Shown one piece after another: positions 50,771 through 62,058 of a stretch of 64,000 bases of DNA; position 1 is the stretch's first letter; every line of letters starts with the position of its first letter. The DNA comes from an uncultured SAR86 cluster bacterium (GTDB taxonomy: Bacteria > Pseudomonadota > Gammaproteobacteria > Magnimaribacterales > AG-339-G14). Location: NCBI GenBank assembly GCA_902627595.1, contig CACOJO010000001.1, forward strand, positions 124,001-188,000. The letters run 5' to 3'. A program made the position numbers and the translations under genes. Under the pieces are notes generated by a model. It saw only the letters and a program-made list of their open reading frames with translations. It ran no database searches and was not told the DNA's origin.

Positions 50771-51694
50771 ATGACAAGTTTGGCGGAAAAAAAAGGTTTT
50801 ATTTGGTTTGATGGGAAGATTGTAAATTCTGAAAAAGCCAATGTACATGTGTTAACACATACTTTGCATTATGGGCTTGGTGTATTTGAGGGAGTAAGAG
50901 CTTATGAAACACCAGAGGGTACAAAAATATTTCGATTGAATGATCACACTGAGAGACTATTTTCTTCAGCTAAGGCTGTTGATTTGGAAATCCCTTTTTC
51001 TAAAGAAGAAATTAATCGAGCTCAAATAGAGATTGTGAAATTAAATGAGTTAAACGAAGCTTACATAAGACCAATGTGTTTTTATGGTTCAGGTAGCTTA
51101 GGTCTTAGAGCAGATAATCTTAAAGTCCATACGATAGTGGCTGCATGGGAGTGGCCTAGTTACATGGCTCCTGAAGTTTTTGAAAGAGGAATAAAAGTAA
51201 AGATATCCTCTTATAAAAGAGAGCGTGGAAATTTAGTTTCAAGATCTAAAGTAAATGGAAATTACGTTAAATCTATGATGGCTTTAAAAGAAGCACTCAG
51301 AGAAGGATATGATGAAGCTTTGTTGCTCGATAGCGAAAATTTCATCTCAGAGGGCTCAGGTGAAAATCTTTTTGCAATAAAAAATAAGGAACTTTTTACA
51401 CCAAATTTAGAAGCCTCACTAGATGGCATAACAAGAAAGGCAATAATATCTCTCGCAGAAGAAATAGGTATTAAAGTGAATATTACTGATTTGACAGTAA
51501 ATGATATTTCTTCTGCAGAGGAACTTTTTTTTACTGGAACTGCTGCTGAAGTTGTTCCAATCACACAAGTAAATGATCAAATAATCGGTTCAGGAAAGAG
51601 AGGCAAGGTTACCGAAATCCTCCAAAAAAACTATTTTGATCAAGTAAGAGGAAAAAGATCTTCTTTTCCAGAATGGCATACACTTGTTAGTTAA
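50771..51694 (+). CDS. ilvE: Branched-chain amino acid aminotransferase
   Basis: PLP-dependent (class IV fold) transaminase for leucine, isoleucine and valine. The PLP lysine is Lys160 in SKVNGNYVKS, and EGSGENLF and DGITRKAI are conserved. LHYGLGVFEGVRAY near 32-45 is the substrate-side N-terminal motif. The 307 residues match IlvE. A D-amino-acid transaminase or ADC lyase is unlikely given these motifs. It may be co-transcribed with the glycosyltransferase 9 bp downstream. Confidence 0.94.
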   Translation: MTSLAEKKGFIWFDGKIVNSEKANVHVLTHTLHYGLGVFEGVRAYETPEGTKIFRLNDHTERLFSSAKAVDLEIPFSKEEINRAQIEIVKLNELNEAYIRPMCFYGSGSLGLRADNLKVHTIVAAWEWPSYMAPEVFERGIKVKISSYKRERGNLVSRSKVNGNYVKSMMALKEALREGYDEALLLDSENFISEGSGENLFAIKNKELFTPNLEASLDGITRKAIISLAEEIGIKVNITDLTVNDISSAEELFFTGTAAEVVPITQVNDQIIGSGKRGKVTEILQKNYFDQVRGKRSSFPEWHTLVS

Positions 51695-51703
51695 AGGATA
51701 AAC

Positions 51704-52951
51704 TTGAAAAAACTTAAGATTGCTTTTCTAAGCTATAGAAGCAAGCCGTTTTCGGGGGGTCAGGGTATTTATGTAAAATATTTATCCAAGGCTCTAAATG
51801 ATTTGGGGCATGATGTAGATGTCTTTTCAGGACCTCCTTATCCTGATTTAGATCCTGAAATAAAGTTAATTAAAATTCCAAGTTTAGGTTTGTACGAAAA
51901 AAAAAGTAAGTTTTATGATGTAAACCTATCTCAATTGCTAAACCCAATAAATTTATTTGAATGGATAAGTGTAAATTCTGGCGGTTTTCCAGAACCTTAT
52001 ACTTTTGGTAAAAGAATTAAAAAAATTCTAAAACAAAATTTAAATGCTTATGACGTGATTCACGACAATCAAAGCCTTTCATACGAGTTGCTCTTTTTTC
52101 AGAAACAAAAACCATTAGTTACTACAATTCATCATCCAATTTCTAAAGATCTTACTTATCAACTTCAAAGTACAGATGATTTCTTCTTAAAGTTGTTAAT
52201 GAGAAGATGGCATTCTTTTCTGGTAATGCAGAAGTTTGTAGCAAAAAGACTCAATAAAATTGTGGTTCCATCATGGTCTTCAATAGAAGATATTTCTAAT
52301 GAATTCAAGGTTGATAAAGGCAAAATGGAAAGGGTTATGAACGGTATAGATCTAAACATTTTTTATCCAGATCCTAAAATAAAAAAAGTACCATACAGAC
52401 TTGTTACTGTTGCAAGCGCAGATGTTCCTCTCAAAGGATTAGATTATCTTCTAGAAGCTCTGTCTGATTTAGCCAAAGTTTATCCTGATATTTCATTATC
52501 GATCATAGGCGAGCAAAAGAAAGGAGGGCATACCGAAAGACTCATAAAAAAACTTTGCCTTGAAGATCGAGTGAGCTTTTTTTCAAATATAACGCGGAAA
52601 GAATTAAGAAAAACATATTGTGAAGCCGAAATAGCAATAATACCTTCCTTGTATGAAGGTTTTGGATTTGCTGCAATTGAAGCAATGGCTTGCGGAGTGC
52701 CTTTGATTTCAACATCTGGCGGAGCTTTACCTGAGGTTATCAAAGATGTAGGAATTATAATTCCACCAAAAAATTCTAAAGAAATTTATAATTCAATAGA
52801 TCTGCTTTTGTCTTCTTCGGGGCTAGCTAGCCAATTGGCCTTAAAAGCATCTGAGAGAGTTAAATCAAAATTTTCTTGGAAAGTAATTGCAAAAAAATTG
52901 GAAAAGGTCTATTTGAATGAAATAGAAATTTATAAGAATGCAAACAATTGA
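51704..52951 (+). CDS. Family 4 glycosyltransferase
   Basis: GT-B fold retaining glycosyltransferase. The N-terminal acceptor half has GGQGIYVKYLSKAL. The donor half has VASADVPLKGLDYLLEA and the EX7E catalytic/nucleotide-binding motif with Glu318 and Glu326 (YEGFGFAAIEAMACG). Translation starts at TTG (51704-51706) preceded by AAAGGA, a good Shine-Dalgarno. Sugar and acceptor are unknown. The 3' end overlaps the methyltransferase gene by 14 bp, marking a tight three-gene unit with the toroid protein. Confidence 0.88.
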   Translation: MKKLKIAFLSYRSKPFSGGQGIYVKYLSKALNDLGHDVDVFSGPPYPDLDPEIKLIKIPSLGLYEKKSKFYDVNLSQLLNPINLFEWISVNSGGFPEPYTFGKRIKKILKQNLNAYDVIHDNQSLSYELLFFQKQKPLVTTIHHPISKDLTYQLQSTDDFFLKLLMRRWHSFLVMQKFVAKRLNKIVVPSWSSIEDISNEFKVDKGKMERVMNGIDLNIFYPDPKIKKVPYRLVTVASADVPLKGLDYLLEALSDLAKVYPDISLSIIGEQKKGGHTERLIKKLCLEDRVSFFSNITRKELRKTYCEAEIAIIPSLYEGFGFAAIEAMACGVPLISTSGGALPEVIKDVGIIIPPKNSKEIYNSIDLLLSSSGLASQLALKASERVKSKFSWKVIAKKLEKVYLNEIEIYKNANN

Positions 52952-53642
52952 CATTAAATATATAAATCCAAAAAAAGGATCTAAAGTTCTAGATCTTGGG
53001 TGCGGCGAAGGCAGACATTGTTTTGGGGCTTACATGCATCAGGATTTGGATGTTTTTGGCTTTGATATGAGCCTAGATGACGTATCTAAGGCCAAAATGA
53101 ATTTCAAAGAATTCGATGAGTCATCAACAAATAAAAGTTGTTCATTTGGCGTTACTGATGGAAGAAAGCTCCCCTTCAAAAATAATTCTTTTGACTATGT
53201 TATCTGCTCAGAAGTTTTAGAACATATTATTGAATTTGAAGAAGTTATTGAAGAAATCAATAGGATATTAAAGCCTGGGGGAATTTTTGCTGCTAGTGTC
53301 CCTAAATTTTTTCCTGAATGGATTTGTTGGAAATTAAGCAAAGCATACCAAGAGATGCCGGGCGGACATGTCAGAATTTTTAAGTATCACAAATTTAAGA
53401 AGGCAATTGAACAAAGAGGTTTTATTTTTAAAAAAAGACATTGGAATCATGCTTTGCATTCTCCTTATTGGTGGTTGCAATGCTTATTTTGGGATACTAA
53501 AGAAGACTCCTGGATTATAAGAAAATATCATGACTTTTTAGTTTGGGATATGATGAAGAAACCTTTGTTGACAAAGGTGTTAGAATTTCTTCTTCAACCA
53601 GTTATCGCCAAAAGTGTCGTTGCATATTTCAAAAAAAAATAG
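52938..53642 (+). CDS. Class I SAM-dependent methyltransferase
   Basis: A 234-residue Methyltransf_11-like enzyme. Motif I is VLDLGCGEG (17-25), an acidic Asp (FGFDMS) follows, then DYVICSEVLEHI and LKPGGIFAASVP. The C-terminal third is rich in aromatic residues. Substrate unknown; the neighbours suggest methylation of a sugar or glycolipid intermediate. It overlaps the upstream glycosyltransferase by 14 bp and the downstream toroid gene by 29 bp. Confidence 0.86.
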   Translation: MQTIDIKYINPKKGSKVLDLGCGEGRHCFGAYMHQDLDVFGFDMSLDDVSKAKMNFKEFDESSTNKSCSFGVTDGRKLPFKNNSFDYVICSEVLEHIIEFEEVIEEINRILKPGGIFAASVPKFFPEWICWKLSKAYQEMPGGHVRIFKYHKFKKAIEQRGFIFKKRHWNHALHSPYWWLQCLFWDTKEDSWIIRKYHDFLVWDMMKKPLLTKVLEFLLQPVIAKSVVAYFKKK

Positions 53643-54639
53643 AACCAAAAGTATTTTCGATAAACAGATTTATCTGAACTTTGCTAAATATATTCTGTCT
53701 TGTCAGGACTCAGATGGGGGAATTAGATGGGAGCCTGACTCAAAACTTGATCCATGGGATCACATTGAAGCTGCTATGGGCTTGGATGTTTTAGGCTTTG
53801 AAAAAGAGTCAAAAAAAGCATATGAATGGTTAAAACTCCATCAAGAAAATGACGGATCCTGGTTTTCTTCATATCATTCACAAGAAAAAAATCTTCTAAA
53901 AGAAACCAACTTTTCTTCCTATATTGCAGTTGGAATGTGGCATCATTATTTGAATTTTTCAGATATAAATTTTCTAGAAAATTTTTGGCCAGTTTTAGAC
54001 TTGGCGATTGAGTTCACTCTATCCGCTCAAACTGAACATGGAGATTTTTTTTGGGCTAAAGAAAAAAATAGTTGGCTGGATGACTCATTAAAAACTGGGT
54101 GTTCGTCAATTTATATGAGTCTGTTTTTTTATAAGAAAATTGCCAAAGAACTTAATCTTCAGGATAGAGTTTCAGAGTATCAAATTAAAAATTTAAGAGA
54201 GTGTTTGTTAAGTAACCCGAATAGATTTGATAGAAATTGGGAAAGTAAATCAAGATACAGTATGGATTGGTACTATCCAATATTGACTGGAGTTTTAAAC
54301 AAACCTGAATCTATCGAAATACTTAGACGTAAATGGGATAAATTTGTTGTGGAAGGATTAGGCTGTAAGTGCGTTGAAGAAGAGCCTTGGGTAACTGCTG
54401 CAGAGTCATCTGAATTAGCAATTGCGTTATCTAGACTTGGTTTAAAGAAAGAAGCGGAAGAAGTCTTGCAAAATACTTTTAACTTAATTGACGAGGACGG
54501 CCTATTGTGGACTGGTTACGTTTTTAAAGACAAAAAATTTTGGCCAATAGAAAAACCAAGCTGGACGATGGGAGCTGCGATACTAGCAGGTAATTCTATA
54601 AACAAATTCAGCCCATCTCATAATTTTTTTAATTTTTAA
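53614..54639 (+). CDS. Alpha/alpha-toroid (prenyltransferase/squalene-cyclase-like) protein
   Basis: Predicted alpha/alpha barrel. QDSDGGIRW (31-39) and QENDGSW (77-83) are QW-like repeat motifs of the terpene-cyclase/prenyltransferase fold. The catalytic DxDD of squalene-hopene cyclases is not visible. DPWDH (46-50) and KTGCSS are further conserved-looking sites. GTG at 53614 gives 341 residues; a later start is possible. I do not recognise a characterised family. Position after a GT4 and a methyltransferase suggests handling of a polyprenyl-linked or cyclic glycan intermediate, which is inference. Confidence 0.7.
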   Translation: MSLHISKKNRTKSIFDKQIYLNFAKYILSCQDSDGGIRWEPDSKLDPWDHIEAAMGLDVLGFEKESKKAYEWLKLHQENDGSWFSSYHSQEKNLLKETNFSSYIAVGMWHHYLNFSDINFLENFWPVLDLAIEFTLSAQTEHGDFFWAKEKNSWLDDSLKTGCSSIYMSLFFYKKIAKELNLQDRVSEYQIKNLRECLLSNPNRFDRNWESKSRYSMDWYYPILTGVLNKPESIEILRRKWDKFVVEGLGCKCVEEEPWVTAAESSELAIALSRLGLKKEAEEVLQNTFNLIDEDGLLWTGYVFKDKKFWPIEKPSWTMGAAILAGNSINKFSPSHNFFNF

Positions 54640-55228
54640 TTTTTTTTAGAATTCCCAAGCTTTCGTATATTCCTAAATCTTCAAATTCGTCTGAATTTTT
54701 TGCTAGAGAATATATTTCAAATGGGGGTCGACCTCCGTCTTTAGGATCAGGAAAAACATCATGGATGACAAGCAAACCATCTCTTTTTATTTTATTTTTC
54801 CATGAATTGTAATCCTTTAAAGCCGCATCTAAAGTATGTCCGCCATCTATAAATAACAAGCCTATCTTTTCCGAAAATGTTTTAGAGGCATTATGAGAAT
54901 TATCAATTATGGGAATCACGAACTTTCCAACTTTAGAGGATAATAGATTTTCTATAAGTTCGGGAAGGGTGTTGAATTTTTTAATTCTTAAGTCAAACAA
55001 ATCTTCATCATGATATTCCTCTCCGAGCTGATGTTCTTCTGATCCTGTATGGTGATCTATTGTATAAACCAAACCATTTACTTTTTCTGCTACAGAGGCA
55101 AAATTTAACGCTGACTTGCCGCAGTAAGTTCCAATTTCTAAAACAGATCCTAAGTGGTGGACATTTAGAAATAATTCTTGTAATTTTTCAGCTTCTTTCT
55201 TACTGAGAAAGCCTTTTATATCTTTCAC
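54629..55228 (-). CDS. Class I SAM-dependent methyltransferase (Methyltransf_24-like)
   Basis: A 199-residue methyltransferase-fold protein. Motif I is VLEIGTYCGKSA (29-40), TIDHHTGSEE supplies the acidic SAM ligand, and LLFIDGGHTLDAALKDY with LVIHDVF is the Methyltransf_24/CmcI-like core. Translation begins at GTG (55226-55228). It is the only minus-strand gene between 50.8 and 57.8 kb, and its end overlaps the convergent toroid gene by 11 bp. Substrate unknown. Confidence 0.82.
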   Translation of the reverse strand: MKDIKGFLSKKEAEKLQELFLNVHHLGSVLEIGTYCGKSALNFASVAEKVNGLVYTIDHHTGSEEHQLGEEYHDEDLFDLRIKKFNTLPELIENLLSSKVGKFVIPIIDNSHNASKTFSEKIGLLFIDGGHTLDAALKDYNSWKNKIKRDGLLVIHDVFPDPKDGGRPPFEIYSLAKNSDEFEDLGIYESLGILKKIKN

Positions 55229-55243
55229 TAAATTAGTTTATCA

Positions 55244-56158
55244 ATGCAATTAATAAAAAGAAAAGAAGTTAACATTTCAAAAGATACGTTCTCTTATCTT
55301 CATCTTGAGAATGAAATCAAAGGTAAAAATATCTTTTTCTTTCATGCAACTGGTTTTAATGCGGAAACCTATTCTCCTTTTTTTCTTAAATTAGATGAAT
55401 TATTAGCTCACGAATACTCAATATATGCTCTTGACCAAAGGGGCCATGGATTGTCTAGAGCTTCTGCTATTCCTTCTGATTTAACATCCTGGAGAACGTA
55501 TTTCTCAGATGCAAAAGAATTTGTAGATAGGTTTAAAACTTCAGAAAATATTGTGATGGGACATTCTATGGGAGCTGTAGTGGCATCAAAAATATCTTTT
55601 GATTTTGAAAATAGTATAAAAAAAAGTATTTTAATCGATCCTGTTCTTCAACCTCAGAGCCTCAGTTTTCAGCTTCCTTTTTTTAATATTTCCAATAAAT
55701 TATTTATAAGGTTAATGAGTTATTTAAAAAAAAATCGAGCTACAGAAATGATCAATAATGCGAAAAAAAGACGCTCTATATTCACTGATAAGGATGATAT
55801 TTTTAATCATTACACTGGAAGAGGCGCATTTAAAAATTGGCCAGAAGATTTTTTAAGGGCTTATATTAATGGAGGTACAAAAGTAATAAATAACCAAACT
55901 AATTTAAGTTGTGTTCCAGAGTGGGAGGCAAAAACTTTCGCAGTTTCTTATGTAGCGAGAACTAAATTTATTTCAAAAATAAAAAAATCAACTTATGTAC
56001 CTTACGCTTCAGAGGGATCTACTTTTTCATTAGATGTGAGAGAGCGGCTTAAAAGAAATCCTAATTATATTTTTGAGGAAATAAATGGAAGTCACTTTTT
56101 TCCAATGGAAAAAAAAGATTTAATATGTGAAAAGATTTCAACTTTCATAAGTTCATAA
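55244..56158 (+). CDS. Alpha/beta hydrolase
   Basis: Alpha/beta-hydrolase fold protein of 304 residues. FFHATGFNAETY holds the oxyanion-hole region, DQRGHGLS is a classic strand-4 motif, Ser108 in GHSMGA is the nucleophile and His284 in NGSHFF the catalytic base. It could be an esterase, lipase or lactonase. Its TAA shares a base with the panB ATG, so it is coupled to pantothenate synthesis genes, though a functional link is unproven. Confidence 0.82.
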   Translation: MQLIKRKEVNISKDTFSYLHLENEIKGKNIFFFHATGFNAETYSPFFLKLDELLAHEYSIYALDQRGHGLSRASAIPSDLTSWRTYFSDAKEFVDRFKTSENIVMGHSMGAVVASKISFDFENSIKKSILIDPVLQPQSLSFQLPFFNISNKLFIRLMSYLKKNRATEMINNAKKRRSIFTDKDDIFNHYTGRGAFKNWPEDFLRAYINGGTKVINNQTNLSCVPEWEAKTFAVSYVARTKFISKIKKSTYVPYASEGSTFSLDVRERLKRNPNYIFEEINGSHFFPMEKKDLICEKISTFISS

Positions 56159-56955
56159 TGAACAAAAATATTACGATAGAAGATTTTAGAGTACATAAAA
56201 AAGCTAAAACAAAATTTGCTTGCTTAACAGCATACGATTCTTCTTTGACACGGCTAATGTCTGAGGCTGGAGTAGAACTTATCTTAGTAGGAGATAGCCT
56301 TGGCATGGTAGTCCAAGGCCATGACTCAACAATACCAGTTTCTATGGAAGATTTACTCTATCATTTAAGATGTGTAAAAAGAGGAAATTCAGGTAGTCAT
56401 CTAATGGCTGACATGCCTTTTATGAGTTATGCAACGGAAAAACTTGCATATGATAATGCAATGCGACTCATGCAGGCTGGAGCTAATTCTATAAAGGTTG
56501 AAGGAGGGGAGTGGATCCTTAAAACAACAGAACTCTTATCTGAGCGAGGCATTCCGATTTGTGCTCACTTAGGCTTAACTCCGCAGTCAATAAATAGACT
56601 TGGCGGGTATTATGTTCAAGGTAGAGATCTTGAAGACAAAAATAGAATTTTATCCGAAGCCAAACAGCTTGAAGATGCTGGAGCAGAATTAATATTACTT
56701 GAATGTGTCCCAGCAATCTTAGCTGAAGAAATTTCTCAAACACTTAAAATTCCAACTATAGGTATTGGAGCAGGTTCATCTACAGATGGACAAATAATGG
56801 TTTGTTACGATGCGATCGGGGCATATTCTTGGGAAAACCAACCTAAATTTGTAAAAAATTTTATGAATGATGCAAATTCAATTTCAGATGCATTTAAAAA
56901 ATACGTTTCTGAAGTTAAAAATCTAGAGTTTCCTTCAGTTGAAAATTCTTTCTAA
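56158..56955 (+). CDS. panB: 3-methyl-2-oxobutanoate hydroxymethyltransferase
   Basis: Makes ketopantoate from 2-oxoisovalerate and methylene-THF. LTAYDSSL, GDSLGMVVQGHDST, KVEGG, AHLGLTPQS and IGIGAGSSTDGQIMV are the family motifs in order. The 265 residues are normal. It precedes panC by 7 bp. In E. coli panBC follows folK; here folK is about 38 kb away. Confidence 0.96.
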   Translation: MNKNITIEDFRVHKKAKTKFACLTAYDSSLTRLMSEAGVELILVGDSLGMVVQGHDSTIPVSMEDLLYHLRCVKRGNSGSHLMADMPFMSYATEKLAYDNAMRLMQAGANSIKVEGGEWILKTTELLSERGIPICAHLGLTPQSINRLGGYYVQGRDLEDKNRILSEAKQLEDAGAELILLECVPAILAEEISQTLKIPTIGIGAGSSTDGQIMVCYDAIGAYSWENQPKFVKNFMNDANSISDAFKKYVSEVKNLEFPSVENSF

Positions 56956-56962
56956 TTTTTAA

Positions 56963-57784
56963 ATGAAAGTTATAAATTCAAGCAAAGAATTTGATTTGAT
57001 TAGTTTTGATAGTCCTGTTGCTTTTGTTCCTACTATGGGCAATCTACACGAAGGCCATCTTACATTGGTTAGATATGCAAAGAAAAATTATTCAGATGTC
57101 ATTACATCAATCTTTATTAATCCTTTGCAATTTGGAAAAAATGAGGATTTTTCGAGTTATCCAAAAACATTAACTCATGATATAAAGCTTTTAGAAAATT
57201 TAGATTGCGATTATTTATTTTTACCAGAAGATAATTTTGCTGAAAACCTAATTAGTATCAAGCCAAAATTTGCTGATGTATTGTGTGGTATTTCAAGACC
57301 AATTCATTTTCAAGGAGTATTAACAATAATCGATAAATTTATAAAAGTCATAAAGCCTGATGTGTGTTTATTTGGATTGAAAGATTATCAACAGCAATTG
57401 ATCATTAAAGATTATGTAAATACAAAGAAAATTAGAACAAAAATTATTTCTCTACCAACCGTAAGAGAGAAATCCGGATTGGCAATGTCTTCTAGAAACA
57501 ATTATCTATCTCCTTCAGAAAGGAAACATTGTGGAAAAATCTTTGCTTGTATTGAAAATCTTTCAAAAGATTTAAGAGAGTCCAAAACATTATCTACAGT
57601 TGAGTCATTAAAAACAAAAGGGTTGATACACTTGAAAAAGAACGATTTTGAGATTGATTATTTAGAAATACTAGATGCAGATGATTTGTCTTTTGTTACG
57701 AAAAAGACAATGAACTTCTTAATTGCAGTAGCAGTAAAATACCGAAAAGTTAGACTCATAGACAATATTGTTGTTTCTTTATAG
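56963..57784 (+). CDS. panC: Pantothenate synthetase
   Basis: ATP-dependent joining of pantoate and beta-alanine. PTMGNLHEGHLTLV contains the HIGH-like nucleotide motif, FGLKDYQQ the KDxQQ substrate loop and SSRNNYLS the KMSKS-equivalent. The 273 residues are normal. panD (aspartate decarboxylase) is not nearby. The 3' end overlaps the convergent acyltransferase gene by 6 bp. Confidence 0.96.
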   Translation: MKVINSSKEFDLISFDSPVAFVPTMGNLHEGHLTLVRYAKKNYSDVITSIFINPLQFGKNEDFSSYPKTLTHDIKLLENLDCDYLFLPEDNFAENLISIKPKFADVLCGISRPIHFQGVLTIIDKFIKVIKPDVCLFGLKDYQQQLIIKDYVNTKKIRTKIISLPTVREKSGLAMSSRNNYLSPSERKHCGKIFACIENLSKDLRESKTLSTVESLKTKGLIHLKKNDFEIDYLEILDADDLSFVTKKTMNFLIAVAVKYRKVRLIDNIVVSL

Positions 57785-58663
57785 CCAACTTTCTCTTAGA
57801 GCATCATCAGGATAAAAACTATCTTCATTTTCGGGTCGATTTTTAAATCTTCTATGTATCCAATAATATTCTGTCATATTATTCCTAGCAAAATTTTCAA
57901 TAGCAAAATTTATTTTTCTAAGATCATTTTCTACCTTGAGTCCTTCAAGGAATAATTCTTCTAAATCGGCATGATAATAATTATCCTTTTTCACTAAAGT
58001 TAGTAAAAAAACTTTACAGTTCGTTCTTTTAACTAAGATTGAAGGAAAAACTACAGTAAGAGCTTTATGACCAAAGAAATCAACAAAAATTGAATTTTTA
58101 AACCCATAATCTTGATCGGGAGCATACAAAACAGACTCACCATTATTTAGAGTATCAAGAAGCTTCTTGCCTTGATTTGGCAGAAAAATCTTCTCAACAA
58201 ATTTTCCGCGTCCTTCTGTCATAATTTTATTCCACAATTTATTCTCAGCAGCCCTTTGCATTCCATTTACTTTTAAAAATAATGAAGGAGCCCTAACAAC
58301 AAAATCAACGTTTCCAGTATGAGGAACTAACAAAAGATTTTTTGAGTTTTTAATTGCAGTTATCTTTCTTTTGAATTCTTCGATATTTTTTATTTTTCCT
58401 ATAAATTTTTTATCAGACCAAAAATATGAATTACATATTTCAAATAAAGCTTGTCCTAAGCGAGTAAAGTTTTTTCTAGAAACTATATCAATTTCATTTT
58501 GACTTAAATTTGGAAAACATTTTTTAATGTTCCAAGCTACTACTCTTCTTCTTTTTTTTAGAACTCTAAAAAGCAGTTTTCCTAAGAGCATTCCTAAAAA
58601 CATTTGCAATCTGAATGGAAGAATGCTTAAAAAGCGAAGAAAAATTTTTAACAGAATTTCCAT
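57779..58663 (-). CDS. Lipid A biosynthesis acyltransferase (LpxL/HtrB family)
   Basis: Inner-membrane late acyltransferase that adds a secondary acyl chain to Kdo-lipid IVA. The N-terminal membrane anchor (FLSILPFRLQMFLGMLLG) precedes the HX4D catalytic motif (His115, Asp120 in HTGNVD). A second conserved stretch is PDQDYG. The 294 residues are slightly short. LpxL, LpxM and LpxP cannot be told apart here. Its divergent neighbour is waaA, a logical partner because Kdo addition precedes late acylation. Confidence 0.88.
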   Translation of the reverse strand: MEILLKIFLRFLSILPFRLQMFLGMLLGKLLFRVLKKRRRVVAWNIKKCFPNLSQNEIDIVSRKNFTRLGQALFEICNSYFWSDKKFIGKIKNIEEFKRKITAIKNSKNLLLVPHTGNVDFVVRAPSLFLKVNGMQRAAENKLWNKIMTEGRGKFVEKIFLPNQGKKLLDTLNNGESVLYAPDQDYGFKNSIFVDFFGHKALTVVFPSILVKRTNCKVFLLTLVKKDNYYHADLEELFLEGLKVENDLRKINFAIENFARNNMTEYYWIHRRFKNRPENEDSFYPDDALRESWL

Positions 58664-58725
58664 TTAAGTTTGATTATACTTTTAACGATTTGCTTATTGA
58701 TAGCACAAATAAGAAAATCTTATTA

Positions 58726-59961
58726 ATGAAAATATACAATTTGGTTTTCTATATTTTATTTCCTTTTATTTTATTAAGAGGATTATATAAATCCTTTAAA
58801 TATGGAGAAAAGTTATCAAGAAATTTTGAAAAATTATCAATCTTTAAGAATAAAAAAAACTCTAAGAGTATCATATTCATTCACGCAGTATCCGTGGGAG
58901 AAGTACTAGCAAGTAGAAAATTTGTCGAAGAGGTTAAAAAAAGATTTCCAAATCATCAGATTCTAATTACTTGCACAACCCAAACCGGATCGGCAACAAT
59001 AAAAAGAATATATGGAAATTCGGTTTCACATCAATATTTGCCATATGACTTAAGGTTTTTTATAAAAAGGTTTCTAAAATTATGGAATCCAGAAATCACT
59101 TTTATTCTAGAAACAGAAATTTGGCCTAATTTGATTGATCAATTAAATAGGCAAAAAAGAAAAGTTTTTTTAGTTAATGGAAGATTGTCAGAAAAATCTT
59201 TTAATAGATACAAATCATTTTTACCCATTTTAGATAATGTTTTTGCAAAGTTAGATTTTACTGTCTGTCAAGGTTCCGAAGACTTAGATAGATTTGTTGA
59301 TCTTGGCATAGAGAAACATAAAATAAAAAAAGATTTCTCTTTTAAGTTTGACTCAATTTCAATCAAACAAGAAAAAAAAATTGATTTCATAAATGCAAAA
59401 GGCGGTAAAAAGGTAATAATTTGTGCTAGTACGCACAATCCTGAAGAAAAAATGCTTGTCGATGCTTTTGAATTGCTTAATGACGAAAAAGTTCTTCTGA
59501 TTTTGGTACCAAGACATCCTGAGAGAGCAATAAAAATACAAAAAGAAATGATTAAATCTCAAAAAGAGGCGTCTTTGTTTTCAAGAAATCAGCACAAAAT
59601 AGATTTTTCAAAAAAAATAATATTGATTGATGAGATAGGATATCTTGAAAATTTATTTTCGCTAGCTGATATTGCATTTATAGGGGGCAGTTTGATTGAT
59701 CATGGTGGGCAAAATTTTTTAGAAGCTGTTAAATTTTCGTTGCCTATATCATCAGGTAATAGTTATTTTAACTTTCAGGAAATAGCAGAAGATCTAATTG
59801 AATTAAATATTCTCAAAACAGCTGATACTTCAAAAGAACTTTCTAATATATGGAAAAAACAGCTTAGCTTAACTTCCAATGAAATAGCTCGCCAAGCATC
59901 AGATTATTTAGCTCAAAGGCAGGGAGCTTCGACAAGAACTTTGGAACATCTGCCTTTATAA
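58726..59961 (+). CDS. waaA: 3-deoxy-D-manno-octulosonic acid (Kdo) transferase
   Basis: GT30 enzyme adding Kdo to lipid IVA at the inner membrane. An N-terminal anchor (YNLVFYILFPFILL) is followed by HAVSVGEVLAS, the catalytic-glutamate region LETEIWPNL and FIGGSLIDHGGQNFLEA. I chose the ATG at 58726, giving 411 residues. A longer frame opens at 58615, but its extra 37 residues are not like WaaA and would overlap the divergent acyltransferase gene. No Shine-Dalgarno sequence is visible. Confidence 0.93.
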   Translation: MKIYNLVFYILFPFILLRGLYKSFKYGEKLSRNFEKLSIFKNKKNSKSIIFIHAVSVGEVLASRKFVEEVKKRFPNHQILITCTTQTGSATIKRIYGNSVSHQYLPYDLRFFIKRFLKLWNPEITFILETEIWPNLIDQLNRQKRKVFLVNGRLSEKSFNRYKSFLPILDNVFAKLDFTVCQGSEDLDRFVDLGIEKHKIKKDFSFKFDSISIKQEKKIDFINAKGGKKVIICASTHNPEEKMLVDAFELLNDEKVLLILVPRHPERAIKIQKEMIKSQKEASLFSRNQHKIDFSKKIILIDEIGYLENLFSLADIAFIGGSLIDHGGQNFLEAVKFSLPISSGNSYFNFQEIAEDLIELNILKTADTSKELSNIWKKQLSLTSNEIARQASDYLAQRQGASTRTLEHLPL

Positions 59962-59971
59962 CTTTATTTAA

Positions 59972-62007
<2,036 letters not shown>

Positions 62008-62058
62008 ATTTTTATCTCCCTTGAAACTTTAATTATCCTAAAATAAAACCAAAAAAAC

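Noticed and set aside
58615..58725. 37-residue upstream extension of waaA
   Set aside because: It is not WaaA-like, overlaps the divergent acyltransferase, and an ATG at 58726 precedes the normal membrane anchor.
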